From: Feifania hominis
GTDB lineage: Bacteria > Bacillota > Clostridia > Oscillospirales > Feifaniaceae
Length of the DNA: 64,000 nucleotides
Reading direction: 5' to 3'
Assembly (NCBI RefSeq): GCF_014384765.1
Contig: NZ_JACRSP010000003.1
Coordinates: 1 to 64,000 of the forward strand
Numbering within the stretch: the stretch's first letter is position 1; each line of letters opens with the position of its first letter. This document shows positions 42,425 to 49,275 of this stretch, piece after piece. Under the pieces are notes generated by a model. It worked only from the letters and a program-made list of their open reading frames with translations. It did no database searches and had not been told where the DNA came from. Made by a program: the position numbers and the translations under genes.

Positions 42425-43451
42425 ACTGCGGTTCGTCGTAGAGCAGCACTGCGCCGTACTCGGCCGTCTCGTCGAGACGCAGGGTGCCCTCGGCGGTCTC
42501 GACCGGCTCGCTCGCGCGCTGCAGCCCCTCGGCGGGCAGCTGCGCCTCAAGCTCAGCGCGCAGGTAGTAGGCGGTGTAGCCGTTGAACGCGTAGCGGTAG
42601 ACCGCGCCGCTGGTGATGCTCTGGTCACGCTCCAGATTCTCGAGCGCCTCGGCGCTGTCGCCGGCACTGCCGGTGTACACAAAGGCAAAGCCCGTCTGGT
42701 ACAGGGGCACCATCTCGGCGAGAATCTGCCCGTCGGTCGGGTCGGGCAAGACCAGAAGATTGTTCGGCGTCACGCCAATGTCAACCGGCGGAAGCCCGGC
42801 TTCGGAGGAGCCGCCCAGAGCCCGGTCCTTGCCGTCGCCCTTACTCTGTATTTCGTCGCTCTGCGCCCCGCCGTCGACCGCGTCATCTGGCGCGGTGCCG
42901 GTCGGCGCAGACGGTTCCGCCGAATTGGCGGCACCACCGCTTTCGGCGCCGGTCGCGGCGTCCTGCATCTTCGCGTTTTCGTCGCTGTTGCGATAGAACT
43001 GCGCCTCGCTGCCGGGCAGGCAGTCTGTCAGGGGAAGATCTTCGGCGCTGCGCGGCTCGAGAGCGGGGGACGCCACACTCTCGGGCTCGGCGACCCTGTC
43101 CATGATGGGCGCCGCCCAGATGCGGCTGCCGGCAAAGAGCAGCACCACCGCCGCCGCGGCCACGGCCGTGAACGGGTAGCGGAATTTCCGGCGCGGTGCC
43201 GTGGGCGCGCTCAGCTCAATGACATTGTCCCGCTCGAGCGCGTCGATTTTTTCCATCACAGCGTCGCAGAAGCCCTCGGGCGGATTGCACGGACTGTCCA
43301 CCGAGAGGTCGTACAGCGCCCAGAGGGTGCGATAGCGCTGGTCGCAGGCCGGACAGCTCTCGCGGTGCCGCTCAAGCTCGGCCGCAAGCGTCTCGGGCAG
43401 CGTTCCGCCGACGAGCGCCTCCAGATGGTCCTCAAATTGTCTGCAGGTCAT
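42423..43451 (-). CDS. Anti-sigma factor with zinc-finger N-terminus
   Basis: A 342-residue membrane protein. The N-terminal ZAS-type zinc finger (MTCRQFEDHLEALVGG, HRESCPACDQRYR) binds and holds the sigma factor. One membrane helix (AVAAAAVVLLFAGSRIWA) lies at ~110. An extracellular part with an Asp/Gly/Ser-rich linker and a C-terminal globular region (VDIGVTPNNLLVLPDP, EMVPLYQTGFAFVYTG) may sense a signal. It is 15 bases after the sigma gene. Confidence 0.88.
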   Translation of the reverse strand: MTCRQFEDHLEALVGGTLPETLAAELERHRESCPACDQRYRTLWALYDLSVDSPCNPPEGFCDAVMEKIDALERDNVIELSAPTAPRRKFRYPFTAVAAAAVVLLFAGSRIWAAPIMDRVAEPESVASPALEPRSAEDLPLTDCLPGSEAQFYRNSDENAKMQDAATGAESGGAANSAEPSAPTGTAPDDAVDGGAQSDEIQSKGDGKDRALGGSSEAGLPPVDIGVTPNNLLVLPDPTDGQILAEMVPLYQTGFAFVYTGSAGDSAEALENLERDQSITSGAVYRYAFNGYTAYYLRAELEAQLPAEGLQRASEPVETAEGTLRLDETAEYGAVLLYDEPQ

Positions 43452-43466
43452 ATCGCACCTCCTCTC

Positions 43467-44060
43467 TCATACCCCTTTAGACTTCCCGGCGGGAAAAAAG
43501 TTCCCGTTTTTTACAAGTTCGCGCCGCAGCGCCTCGCGCGCGCGGCTGATGCGCGATTTGACAGTGCCCTCGTTGCACTGCATGACCCGGGCGATCTCGT
43601 CGTAGCTCAGACCGCTGAGATCGCGCAGCACGATCATCTGCCGGTGCCGCTCGGGCAGCGCGGCGATGCACCCGAGAAGAGCCCGGCGCTGTTCGCGGCG
43701 CTCGGCGAGCTCCTCGGGCGAGCCCGAGCGGTCGGGCAGATTCAGCTCATACTCCTCGCCGTCCTCCCCCTGATAGAGCGAGACGTCGCCCTGGCGGCGG
43801 CGGTTTTTTCTCATGAAGTCGATCGACAGATTGACCGCCACGCGGTAGAGGTAGGTCGAAAAGGTGCTCTCGCCCTTGAAGGAGTGAATCGAGCGGTACA
43901 CGCGCAGAAAGACCTCCTGGGAGACGTCGTTTGCGTCCTCCGGGTTCTGGCACATGCGAAGGGCGATGTTGTAGACTTTCTTCTCATACAGGCGCACGAG
44001 GTGGGCGAACGCATCGCGGTCCCCCTGCTGCACGAGTTTGATGTAGTCGAGGTCAGTCAC
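43467..44060 (-). CDS. ECF sigma factor (SigW/RpoE type)
   Basis: A 197-residue sigma factor. Region 2 reads FAHLVRLYEKKVYNIALRMCQNPEDANDVSQEVFLRVYRSIHSFKGESTFSTYLYRVAVNLSIDFMRKNRR. Region 4 reads LPERHRQMIVLRDLSGLSYDEIARVMQCNEGTVKSRISRAREALRREL. GTG 44060 follows GGAGGGAG and overlaps the dusB stop by 8 bases. It is controlled by the anti-sigma factor downstream. Confidence 0.93.
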   Translation of the reverse strand: MTDLDYIKLVQQGDRDAFAHLVRLYEKKVYNIALRMCQNPEDANDVSQEVFLRVYRSIHSFKGESTFSTYLYRVAVNLSIDFMRKNRRRQGDVSLYQGEDGEEYELNLPDRSGSPEELAERREQRRALLGCIAALPERHRQMIVLRDLSGLSYDEIARVMQCNEGTVKSRISRAREALRRELVKNGNFFPAGKSKGV

Positions 44061-45033
44061 GCTCTCCCTCCTCTCCGGCCGCGCGCAGAATATCATAAAT
44101 CAGCTCGTCGAACTGCTCCGCCGTCTTCATCTGGTTGCAGCGGGCCTTGTAGGCGGCCGCGCCGCGCACGCCCTTGAGATACCAGGCGAGATGCTTTCGC
44201 GCCTCGAGAATGCCGATGTGCTCCCCCTTGAGCGCCACGAGCGCGCGGATGTGGCGCGAGGCGACCGAGAGCTTCTCGCGCAGCGTGGGCGGCGGGCAGG
44301 CGCGCCCGGCCAGATACGCCGCGATCTCGCGAAAGACAAAGGGGTTTCCGAGGCTTGCGCGGCCGATCATGACGCCGTCGCAGCCGGTCTCATCAAACAT
44401 GCGCCGGGCGCTCGGTCCGTCGGCCACGTCGCCGTTGCCAAAGACCGGCACGCGCACGGCGGCTTTCACCGCCGCGATGGCCGCATAGTCCACCCCCGGC
44501 GCGTAAAGCTTCTCGCGGGTGCGCCCATGTACGGTGATGGCCGCGGCCCCCGCGTCCTCGGCGTACCGCGCGCACTCGACGGCGTTTTTGCTCCCGTCGT
44601 CCCAGCCGGTGCGCAGCTTGACGGTGACCGGCACGGGGCTCGCTTTCACCACGGCCGCGACGATCTCGCCGATCAGGCGCGGGCGGCGCATGAGCGCCGA
44701 GCCGTCGCCGCTCTTGACGATTTTGGGCATGGGGCAGCCCATGTTGATGTCGATGACGTCGGGCTCGTGGCGCAGCACCGGCTCCACCGCCCAGGCCATG
44801 ACGGCCGGCTCGCTGCCGAAGATCTGCAGCGCGACCGGCCGGTCGGCGCGGCTCGTCCTGAGCAGGGCGTCGGTCTTTTTGTCGCGGTAGTAGAGGGCCT
44901 TGGCGCTGACCATCTCCGATACGGCATAGCCCGCGCCGAATTCGCGGCAGAGCTCGCGAAACGCAAGATCCGTCACCCCGGCGAGCGGCGCGAGCGCCAG
45001 ATTCGATTGCAGTGTCACAGAGCCTATCTTCAA
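44053..45033 (-). CDS. dusB: tRNA-dihydrouridine synthase
   Basis: A 326-residue FMN enzyme that reduces uridines in tRNA. ALAPLAGVTDLAFRELCREFGAGYAVSEMVSAKAL, DINMGCPMPKIVKSGDGSALMRRP (catalytic Cys), VTVKLRTGWDDG and VFGNGDVADG are family marks. TTG 45033 follows GAGGAA and gives the usual start (MKIGSVTLQSNLALAP); ATG 45066 is an alternative. It lies directly upstream of the ECF sigma gene. Confidence 0.93.
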   Translation of the reverse strand: MKIGSVTLQSNLALAPLAGVTDLAFRELCREFGAGYAVSEMVSAKALYYRDKKTDALLRTSRADRPVALQIFGSEPAVMAWAVEPVLRHEPDVIDINMGCPMPKIVKSGDGSALMRRPRLIGEIVAAVVKASPVPVTVKLRTGWDDGSKNAVECARYAEDAGAAAITVHGRTREKLYAPGVDYAAIAAVKAAVRVPVFGNGDVADGPSARRMFDETGCDGVMIGRASLGNPFVFREIAAYLAGRACPPPTLREKLSVASRHIRALVALKGEHIGILEARKHLAWYLKGVRGAAAYKARCNQMKTAEQFDELIYDILRAAGEEGERD

Positions 45034-45113
45034 GGGAAATTCCTCACAGCCAAAAGAAATTCGCATGGAGCCTGTCCATACCCCGTTATCATACCATAAA
45101 TGACCGAAAAAGA

Positions 45114-45146
45114 ACAGAAAAAAGGCGTACCATGCGGTACGCCTTT
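45114..45146 (-). terminator. Terminator of the small membrane protein gene
   Basis: On the minus strand AAAGGCGTACC pairs with GGTACGCCTTT and is followed by a T run. Confidence 0.85.
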
Positions 45147-45156
45147 GCGGTTCGGG

Positions 45157-45441
45157 TCAGACGAGCAAGCCGATGAGCACCAGCAGAGCCACCGCCGCGA
45201 CGCCGAGGGCGAGCAGCCCCGACGGGGAGAGCAGCCACCGGAGTATGCGCGGCCGGCCGGCCTTTGCCCCGTAGTGGCGGCGGATGCAGTCGGAGACGAT
45301 GTTCTTCGCCTCCTCGGCCATCTGGGCCTCGCTCTTTGCGGCCGTCTCCTGCGAGGGGCGCACAATGAAGATGGCCTCCTCGAAGAGCGGGCTTCCCGTA
45401 TCCTTGACCACGACGATCTGTTTGTTGATTCCCCTGAGCAT
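45157..45441 (-). CDS. Small protein with C-terminal membrane helix
   Basis: A 94-residue protein. The N-terminal part (MLRGINKQIVVVKDTGSPLFEEAIFIVRPSQE) is a compact strand-rich piece. A helix with Ala/Glu repeats follows, then one C-terminal membrane anchor (GLLALGVAAVALLVLIGLLV). It lies downstream of spoIIE in the same direction, after an 80-base gap. No family name is certain. Confidence 0.65.
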   Translation of the reverse strand: MLRGINKQIVVVKDTGSPLFEEAIFIVRPSQETAAKSEAQMAEEAKNIVSDCIRRHYGAKAGRPRILRWLLSPSGLLALGVAAVALLVLIGLLV

Positions 45442-45521
45442 GCGCGTTCTCCCCTGTCATGTACTTTGCAGACTGGTCTGCGAGCTTAGTTTTGACAGCG
45501 GGCGGGGCGATTATACGAAGT

Positions 45522-47873
45522 TTACGAATCGAGTTTTTGAACCGTCAAAACCGCGCAGCTCATATCGTCCTCACGGCCGAGCGAGAATTCGCGCGCCTTT
45601 GCGATGATGTGCTTGGAGAGTGACAGCCCGTCGCCGGGCGTGTAATTCGACACGATTTCGAGAAGCCACTTGCCGTCCTCCCCGGCCGAAACCACGCCGT
45701 CCGACACCATGAGAACGATGTCGCCCGGCTCCAGCTTGCAGCGGTTCTCCTCCATGGGCGCGCCGGCGAGAATGCCGGCGGGCAGCGAGCTGCTCTCAAT
45801 TTTGTAAATTTCGCCGCCGCGTATGACAAAGCTCGGCGCGGCGCCCGCCTTGACGAATTCGGCAGCGCCCGTGTAGAGGTCGAAGACCCCCACGTCGAGC
45901 GTGGCGAAGCAGGCGTCGCCCGATTTGATGCAAAGCGCCGACGACAGCAGCCGCAGCGCCGTATCGCGCTTGAGCCCGGCCTCGAGCAGCCCCTCGAGCG
46001 TGGTCAGCGCAAAGTCGCTCTCGGCTGCCGCCTCCCGGCCGCTGCCCATGCCGTCCGACAGGGCGACGATGAACTTGCCGTCGTCGCGCAGGTAGCTCTT
46101 CATGCTGTCGCCCGAGAAGCTCTCGCCCTGCTTGACGGCGATGCTCTTGTCGCAGAGAATGCGAAGATTCTCCCGCTCGCGCAGCTTGAGCGACACGCCG
46201 GAGCCGACCTGGGTGACTGACACGCCGCCGAAGCGCCGGCCGGACGAGGCCTCCACAAAGCCGCGCAGCTCGTCGCCCGAGAAGTGGGCGTGGGAGGCGG
46301 AACTGAGCAGAATTTCGACCATCATGTGGCCGCCCTCGTTCTCGTAGGCGAGCACGTTTTTCACCGGCGCGCGCCGCTCTCTGAAAAAGGAGGCGACTTT
46401 CTTCTCAAGCGCGCTGTCAAAGCGGTAGGAGGTGTCGAAGTCCTCGGCGATCTCCTCCATGCAGGCGGCGAGACTGCCGTACATCTCCTCGAGAAGATCC
46501 CGCTCGCCGGTCATCTTCTCGCGCAGCCGCCGCGTGGAGAGAAGAGTCCGGTACTGGGTGTTGATGCTCTCGACGAAGCCGTCGAGGTGGATGCACTTCT
46601 CCCGCAGGGGCGCGGCGATGTCCGCAGGCGTGAGAGCCCGGTTTTTGAGAAGCGCCGGGGTGCTGTCCGACAGGGCGGCCATGGTGGTGTTGTAGTCGCG
46701 CCCCCAGCAGTAGACGTTGAGCCCGCAGCTCTTGCAGGTGGCCGAGGCCGCTGCGTTGTAGATCGACGAGAGGTCGTCCGGCGTCACGTCGCCGCCGCGC
46801 GGCGCGTGAAAGAGCCGCTCGGACATGTCGCGGATCGACGAGACCGTGCGCTGCAGCTTCACCTTTGCTGTCTGGCGTTCCCGCCCGGTGCGGGCGGCGG
46901 GGGCGGCCTCCCGCACCGGGGGGGTCAGAAGATCGAAAAACGGCGACGCCAGTTTCGCCGGAATCAGCATGAAGCAGACCGAGGCGATCATCGCCTCAAT
47001 GAGCAGAATGAGCATGCTCTCCTCGCCGAAGTAGGCCGTGACCACCGAGTGGGTCAGCACAAAGCAGATCGCAACCCCAAACTTGCCCGAGCCCCGGCAG
47101 GCGCCGGCCATGAAGCCCGCGAAGCCGTAGCTCGCGGCGATGAAGCCGAGCGTGGGCGAGGCCAGCGACAGGGTGATGCCGATGATGACGCCCGCGACCG
47201 AGCCGCCCGCAATGCCCTCCTCAAACGCCGCGAAGAGCAGAATGAGAAGCCCGAGTATCCGCGCCGCCGAGAGGGAGAAGAGCCGTATGGGCGACACGGC
47301 CAGAAGACCGATGCAAAAGACAAGCAGAAGACTGATGATCTCGTGCTCGCCGGGGCGCTCGCGCTCGCGCAGCTTTGCCGCCGCCGCGCGCGAGAGCTTG
47401 AAAAACACCACCGACAGGCCGCACAGGGCCGTCTCCACGGCGAGAAAGATCATCAGCGCCGGCGAGTAGGTGTTCTGAATGAGAACGGCGATGCCCGTCG
47501 TGCCGCACACGCAGGCCGCGAGCAGCGGCTCGAGGTAGGGCATGGCGGCAAACTGCGCGATCTCGGCGACAAAGTAACGCACCCCGACAATGACCAGCAC
47601 CCCGGACAGGTAGCGGATCGACTGCATGTCGTTGTACATGGTCAGATAGCCGAGCAATGACCCCGCCGCGCCGAAGAGGGCGCCGCCGCCCAGCGGCACC
47701 GAGGCGGTGTAGGTCAGCCCAAAGGGCGTGAAGAGGCCGAAGATGGTCGTGCGCGATAGAAAGAGCCCCACGAAAAAGCTCAGCGCGCAGCGCAGAGCCG
47801 CGCGGCCCCGCTCGGTGATGCCCGCGAGCGGCGACAGCTTGTCCCGCTCGCCCGCAGCAGTCTGTTTTGTCAT
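45522..47873 (-). CDS. spoIIE: Stage II sporulation protein E
   Basis: A 783-residue membrane phosphatase that activates sigma-F in the forespore. About ten helices lie in residues ~20-310 (FFVGLFLSRTTIFGLFTPFGLTY onward). The middle domain follows. The C-terminal PP2C domain has VALSDGMGSGREAAAES, CFATLDVGVFDLYTGAAEFVKAGAAPSFV and IVLMVSDGVVSAGEDGKWL. ATG 47873 was chosen; upstream open frame lacks SpoIIE similarity. The start has only a weak ribosome site (AGGGGG). Confidence 0.95.
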   Translation of the reverse strand: MTKQTAAGERDKLSPLAGITERGRAALRCALSFFVGLFLSRTTIFGLFTPFGLTYTASVPLGGGALFGAAGSLLGYLTMYNDMQSIRYLSGVLVIVGVRYFVAEIAQFAAMPYLEPLLAACVCGTTGIAVLIQNTYSPALMIFLAVETALCGLSVVFFKLSRAAAAKLRERERPGEHEIISLLLVFCIGLLAVSPIRLFSLSAARILGLLILLFAAFEEGIAGGSVAGVIIGITLSLASPTLGFIAASYGFAGFMAGACRGSGKFGVAICFVLTHSVVTAYFGEESMLILLIEAMIASVCFMLIPAKLASPFFDLLTPPVREAAPAARTGRERQTAKVKLQRTVSSIRDMSERLFHAPRGGDVTPDDLSSIYNAAASATCKSCGLNVYCWGRDYNTTMAALSDSTPALLKNRALTPADIAAPLREKCIHLDGFVESINTQYRTLLSTRRLREKMTGERDLLEEMYGSLAACMEEIAEDFDTSYRFDSALEKKVASFFRERRAPVKNVLAYENEGGHMMVEILLSSASHAHFSGDELRGFVEASSGRRFGGVSVTQVGSGVSLKLRERENLRILCDKSIAVKQGESFSGDSMKSYLRDDGKFIVALSDGMGSGREAAAESDFALTTLEGLLEAGLKRDTALRLLSSALCIKSGDACFATLDVGVFDLYTGAAEFVKAGAAPSFVIRGGEIYKIESSSLPAGILAGAPMEENRCKLEPGDIVLMVSDGVVSAGEDGKWLLEIVSNYTPGDGLSLSKHIIAKAREFSLGREDDMSCAVLTVQKLDS

Positions 47874-48089
47874 AAAAGCAACCCCCTGGAAATCTTTGGA
47901 TAATACCTGTACCGATAAGTATAGGAAGCGGGGGCGGAAAAAAAGGTCGCAATACGAGGGCTTGTCCGCAAACCGTGCGTCAGGGTTCGTCAAACTCCAA
48001 CAAAAGGCGGCGGCGCGGCGGCGTATTTTGGAACAAACGGGGATATGAGACAAAAAAACCGCCCCAGGCGACAAGGTCTGGAACGGTCA

Positions 48090-48130
48090 GCCCCTAGCGG
48101 GGCGGCAGATGGCCCCTTGCGGGGCAGGTC
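48090..48130 (-). repeat. Dispersed GC-palindrome repeat (two units)
   Basis: GCCCCTAGCGGGGCGGCAG at 48090-48108 is the exact reverse complement of the 19-bp unit arrayed at 12630-12762. A diverged unit (GCCCCTTGCGGGGCAG) follows. Confidence 0.9.
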
Positions 48131-48157
48131 ACGGACGTGACAGCTATTGAAAACCCC

Positions 48158-48475
48158 ACCGAAACGGCAGTTTCGGTTGAGTGATCGCGGCAGCGCGAAC
48201 TGGCGCGTTAGCGCCCAGGCGGCCCGGGTTTCCCGGGTCGCCGCACATCAAAATAAAGGGGCCCCCACGAAAACCGCAGTTTTCGTGGGGATAAGGAGGA
48301 GCAGCGCAATGAGCGCGCCGATGACTTTTTGAAAAAAGTCGTCGCAAGCGATATGGAGCTTGCGACGGACTACGGCAAGAGAAAAAAGATTACACACCAA
48401 GGCAGACCCAAGTGACTATTATCGGGGCCCCCGCCGAAACCGCAGTTTCGGTGGGGAGAGGAGGAGCAAGGGAGC
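48158..48475 (+). repeat. Three related hairpin repeats
   Basis: Stems at 48158-48177 (ACCGAAAC/GTTTCGGT), 48263-48290 (CCCCACGAAAAC/GTTTTCGTGGGG) and 48429-48455 (CCGCCGAAAC/GTTTCGGTGG). All have a GCA-containing 4-base loop. The last two share the flank GGGGCCCCC before and a GAGGAGCA word after. Together with the previous entry they fill the 463-base gap 48075-48537, in which no gene is visible. Confidence 0.85.
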
Positions 48476-48483
48476 ACAATGAG

Positions 48484-48512
48484 AAAGCGCCGCCCATTTG
48501 GGCGGCGCTTTT
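48484..48512 (-). terminator. Terminator downstream of tRNA-Thr
   Basis: AAAGCGCCGCCC and GGGCGGCGCTTT pair across ATTT. A nearer weak stem (GGAGCGGACTTTGCTCC) lies at 48517-48533. Confidence 0.8.
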
Positions 48513-48537
48513 GAATGGAGCGGACTTTGCTCCGACG

Positions 48538-48613
48538 TGGAGCTACTGGCCGGACTTGAACCGGCGACCTGCTGATTACGAATCAGCTGCTCTACCAGCT
48601 GAGCCACAGTAGC
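48538..48613 (-). tRNA. tRNA-Thr (anticodon CGT)
   Basis: Minus-strand cloverleaf: acceptor GCTACTG/CAGTAGC, D arm GCTCAGCTGGTAGAGC, anticodon stem GCTGA/TCAGC with loop TTCGTAA (CGT), T arm GCCGGTTCAAGTCCGGC, and encoded CCA. Confidence 0.95.
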
Positions 48614-48673
48614 GTACGGAATAAAACATGCAACGTGTCAAATAATAAGAGCGCGAGAGTGTTTTCCACGGCG

Positions 48674-48701
48674 GACCTTTTGGTTCGTAGCCAAACACTC
48701 T
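48674..48701 (-). pseudogene. Fragment of tRNA-Arg (anticodon arm only)
   Basis: These 28 bases are identical to 3791-3818 inside tRNA-Arg(ACG), covering the anticodon stem-loop and its flanks. No acceptor or T arm is present. It resembles an attachment-site relic or a decayed gene. Confidence 0.8.
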
Positions 48702-48794
48702 GTCGGCGCCTGCGGGTAACGTCCGTTGCCTAAAGATGATACCATGAATGGCCCGCCCCGTCAAGAGCGGGGAAACGGAATTTTATTTTTTGTA

Positions 48795-48823
48795 TTGACA
48801 AACCCCTGCCTTTCTTATAAAAT
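48795..48823 (+). promoter_or_regulatory. Promoter of the tRNA-Met/tRNA-Glu transcript
   Basis: TTGACA at 48795-48800, with TATAAA (48816) or TAAAAT (48818) as the -10, 15 or 17 bases away. Confidence 0.75.
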
Positions 48824-48851
48824 AAGCTTTGCCTTGTAAAGGGGCGTATAT

Positions 48852-48928
48852 GGCGGCATAGCTCAGTTGGCTAGAGCATTCGGTTCATACCCGAAGTGTC
48901 GTAGGTTCAAATCCTACTGCCGCTACCA
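48852..48928 (+). tRNA. tRNA-Met (anticodon CAT)
   Basis: Acceptor GGCGGCA/TGCCGCT with discriminator A, D arm GCTCAGTTGGCTAGAGC, anticodon stem TTCGG/CCGAA with loop TTCATAC, T arm GTAGGTTCAAATCCTAC and encoded CCA. It looks like an elongator Met rather than an initiator (paired acceptor end). Confidence 0.93.
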
Positions 48929-48932
48929 CCCT

Positions 48933-49007
48933 GGCCCGTTGGTCAAGCGGCTAAGACACGGCCCTTTCACGGCTGAAACGGGGGTTCGATTCCCCCACGG
49001 GTCACCA
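48933..49007 (+). tRNA. tRNA-Glu (anticodon TTC)
   Basis: Acceptor GGCCCGT/ACGGGTC, anticodon loop CTTTCAC giving TTC, T arm GGGGGTTCGATTCCCCC and encoded CCA. It follows tRNA-Met after 4 bases and shares its promoter and terminator. Confidence 0.95.
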
Positions 49008-49010
49008 AGT

Positions 49011-49040
49011 CGGAGCAAAGTCCACTTTGCTCCGTTTTTC
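49011..49040 (+). terminator. tRNA-Met/Glu terminator
   Basis: CGGAGCAAAG pairs with CTTTGCTCCG and is followed by TTTTTC. A second hairpin with T run (CCCACC...GGTGGG, 49126-49151) lies in the gap before the next gene. Confidence 0.9.
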
Positions 49041-49214
49041 TTTTCTATGGAAAAATCGCCGCCTTTTGCCACTCCGCCGAGCAGGACAGCCCCGCCGGAG
49101 AGCAGAGGCAGAGCTGCCGCTCTCTCCCACCCTATCGGGGTGGGATTTTTTTCGCCCGCCAATGGGAGGCCGGTCTTTTTCGACCGGTTTTCCCACAGAT
49201 GACTCATCTGGCGG

Positions 49215-49243
49215 TTGTCTTTTTCCGCGGGCGGTACTAATAT
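49215..49243 (+). promoter_or_regulatory. Promoter of the secreted peptidase gene
   Basis: TTGTCT and TAATAT lie 17 bases apart, about 33 bases before the start codon. Confidence 0.5.
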
Positions 49244-49275
49244 TAAATGGAGATAAAAAATAAGGAGTGTTTCCC

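Noticed and set aside
45034..45066. ATG 45066 as dusB start
   Set aside because: TTG 45033 has a better ribosome site (GAGGAA) and yields the usual N-terminus; the longer form cannot be excluded.
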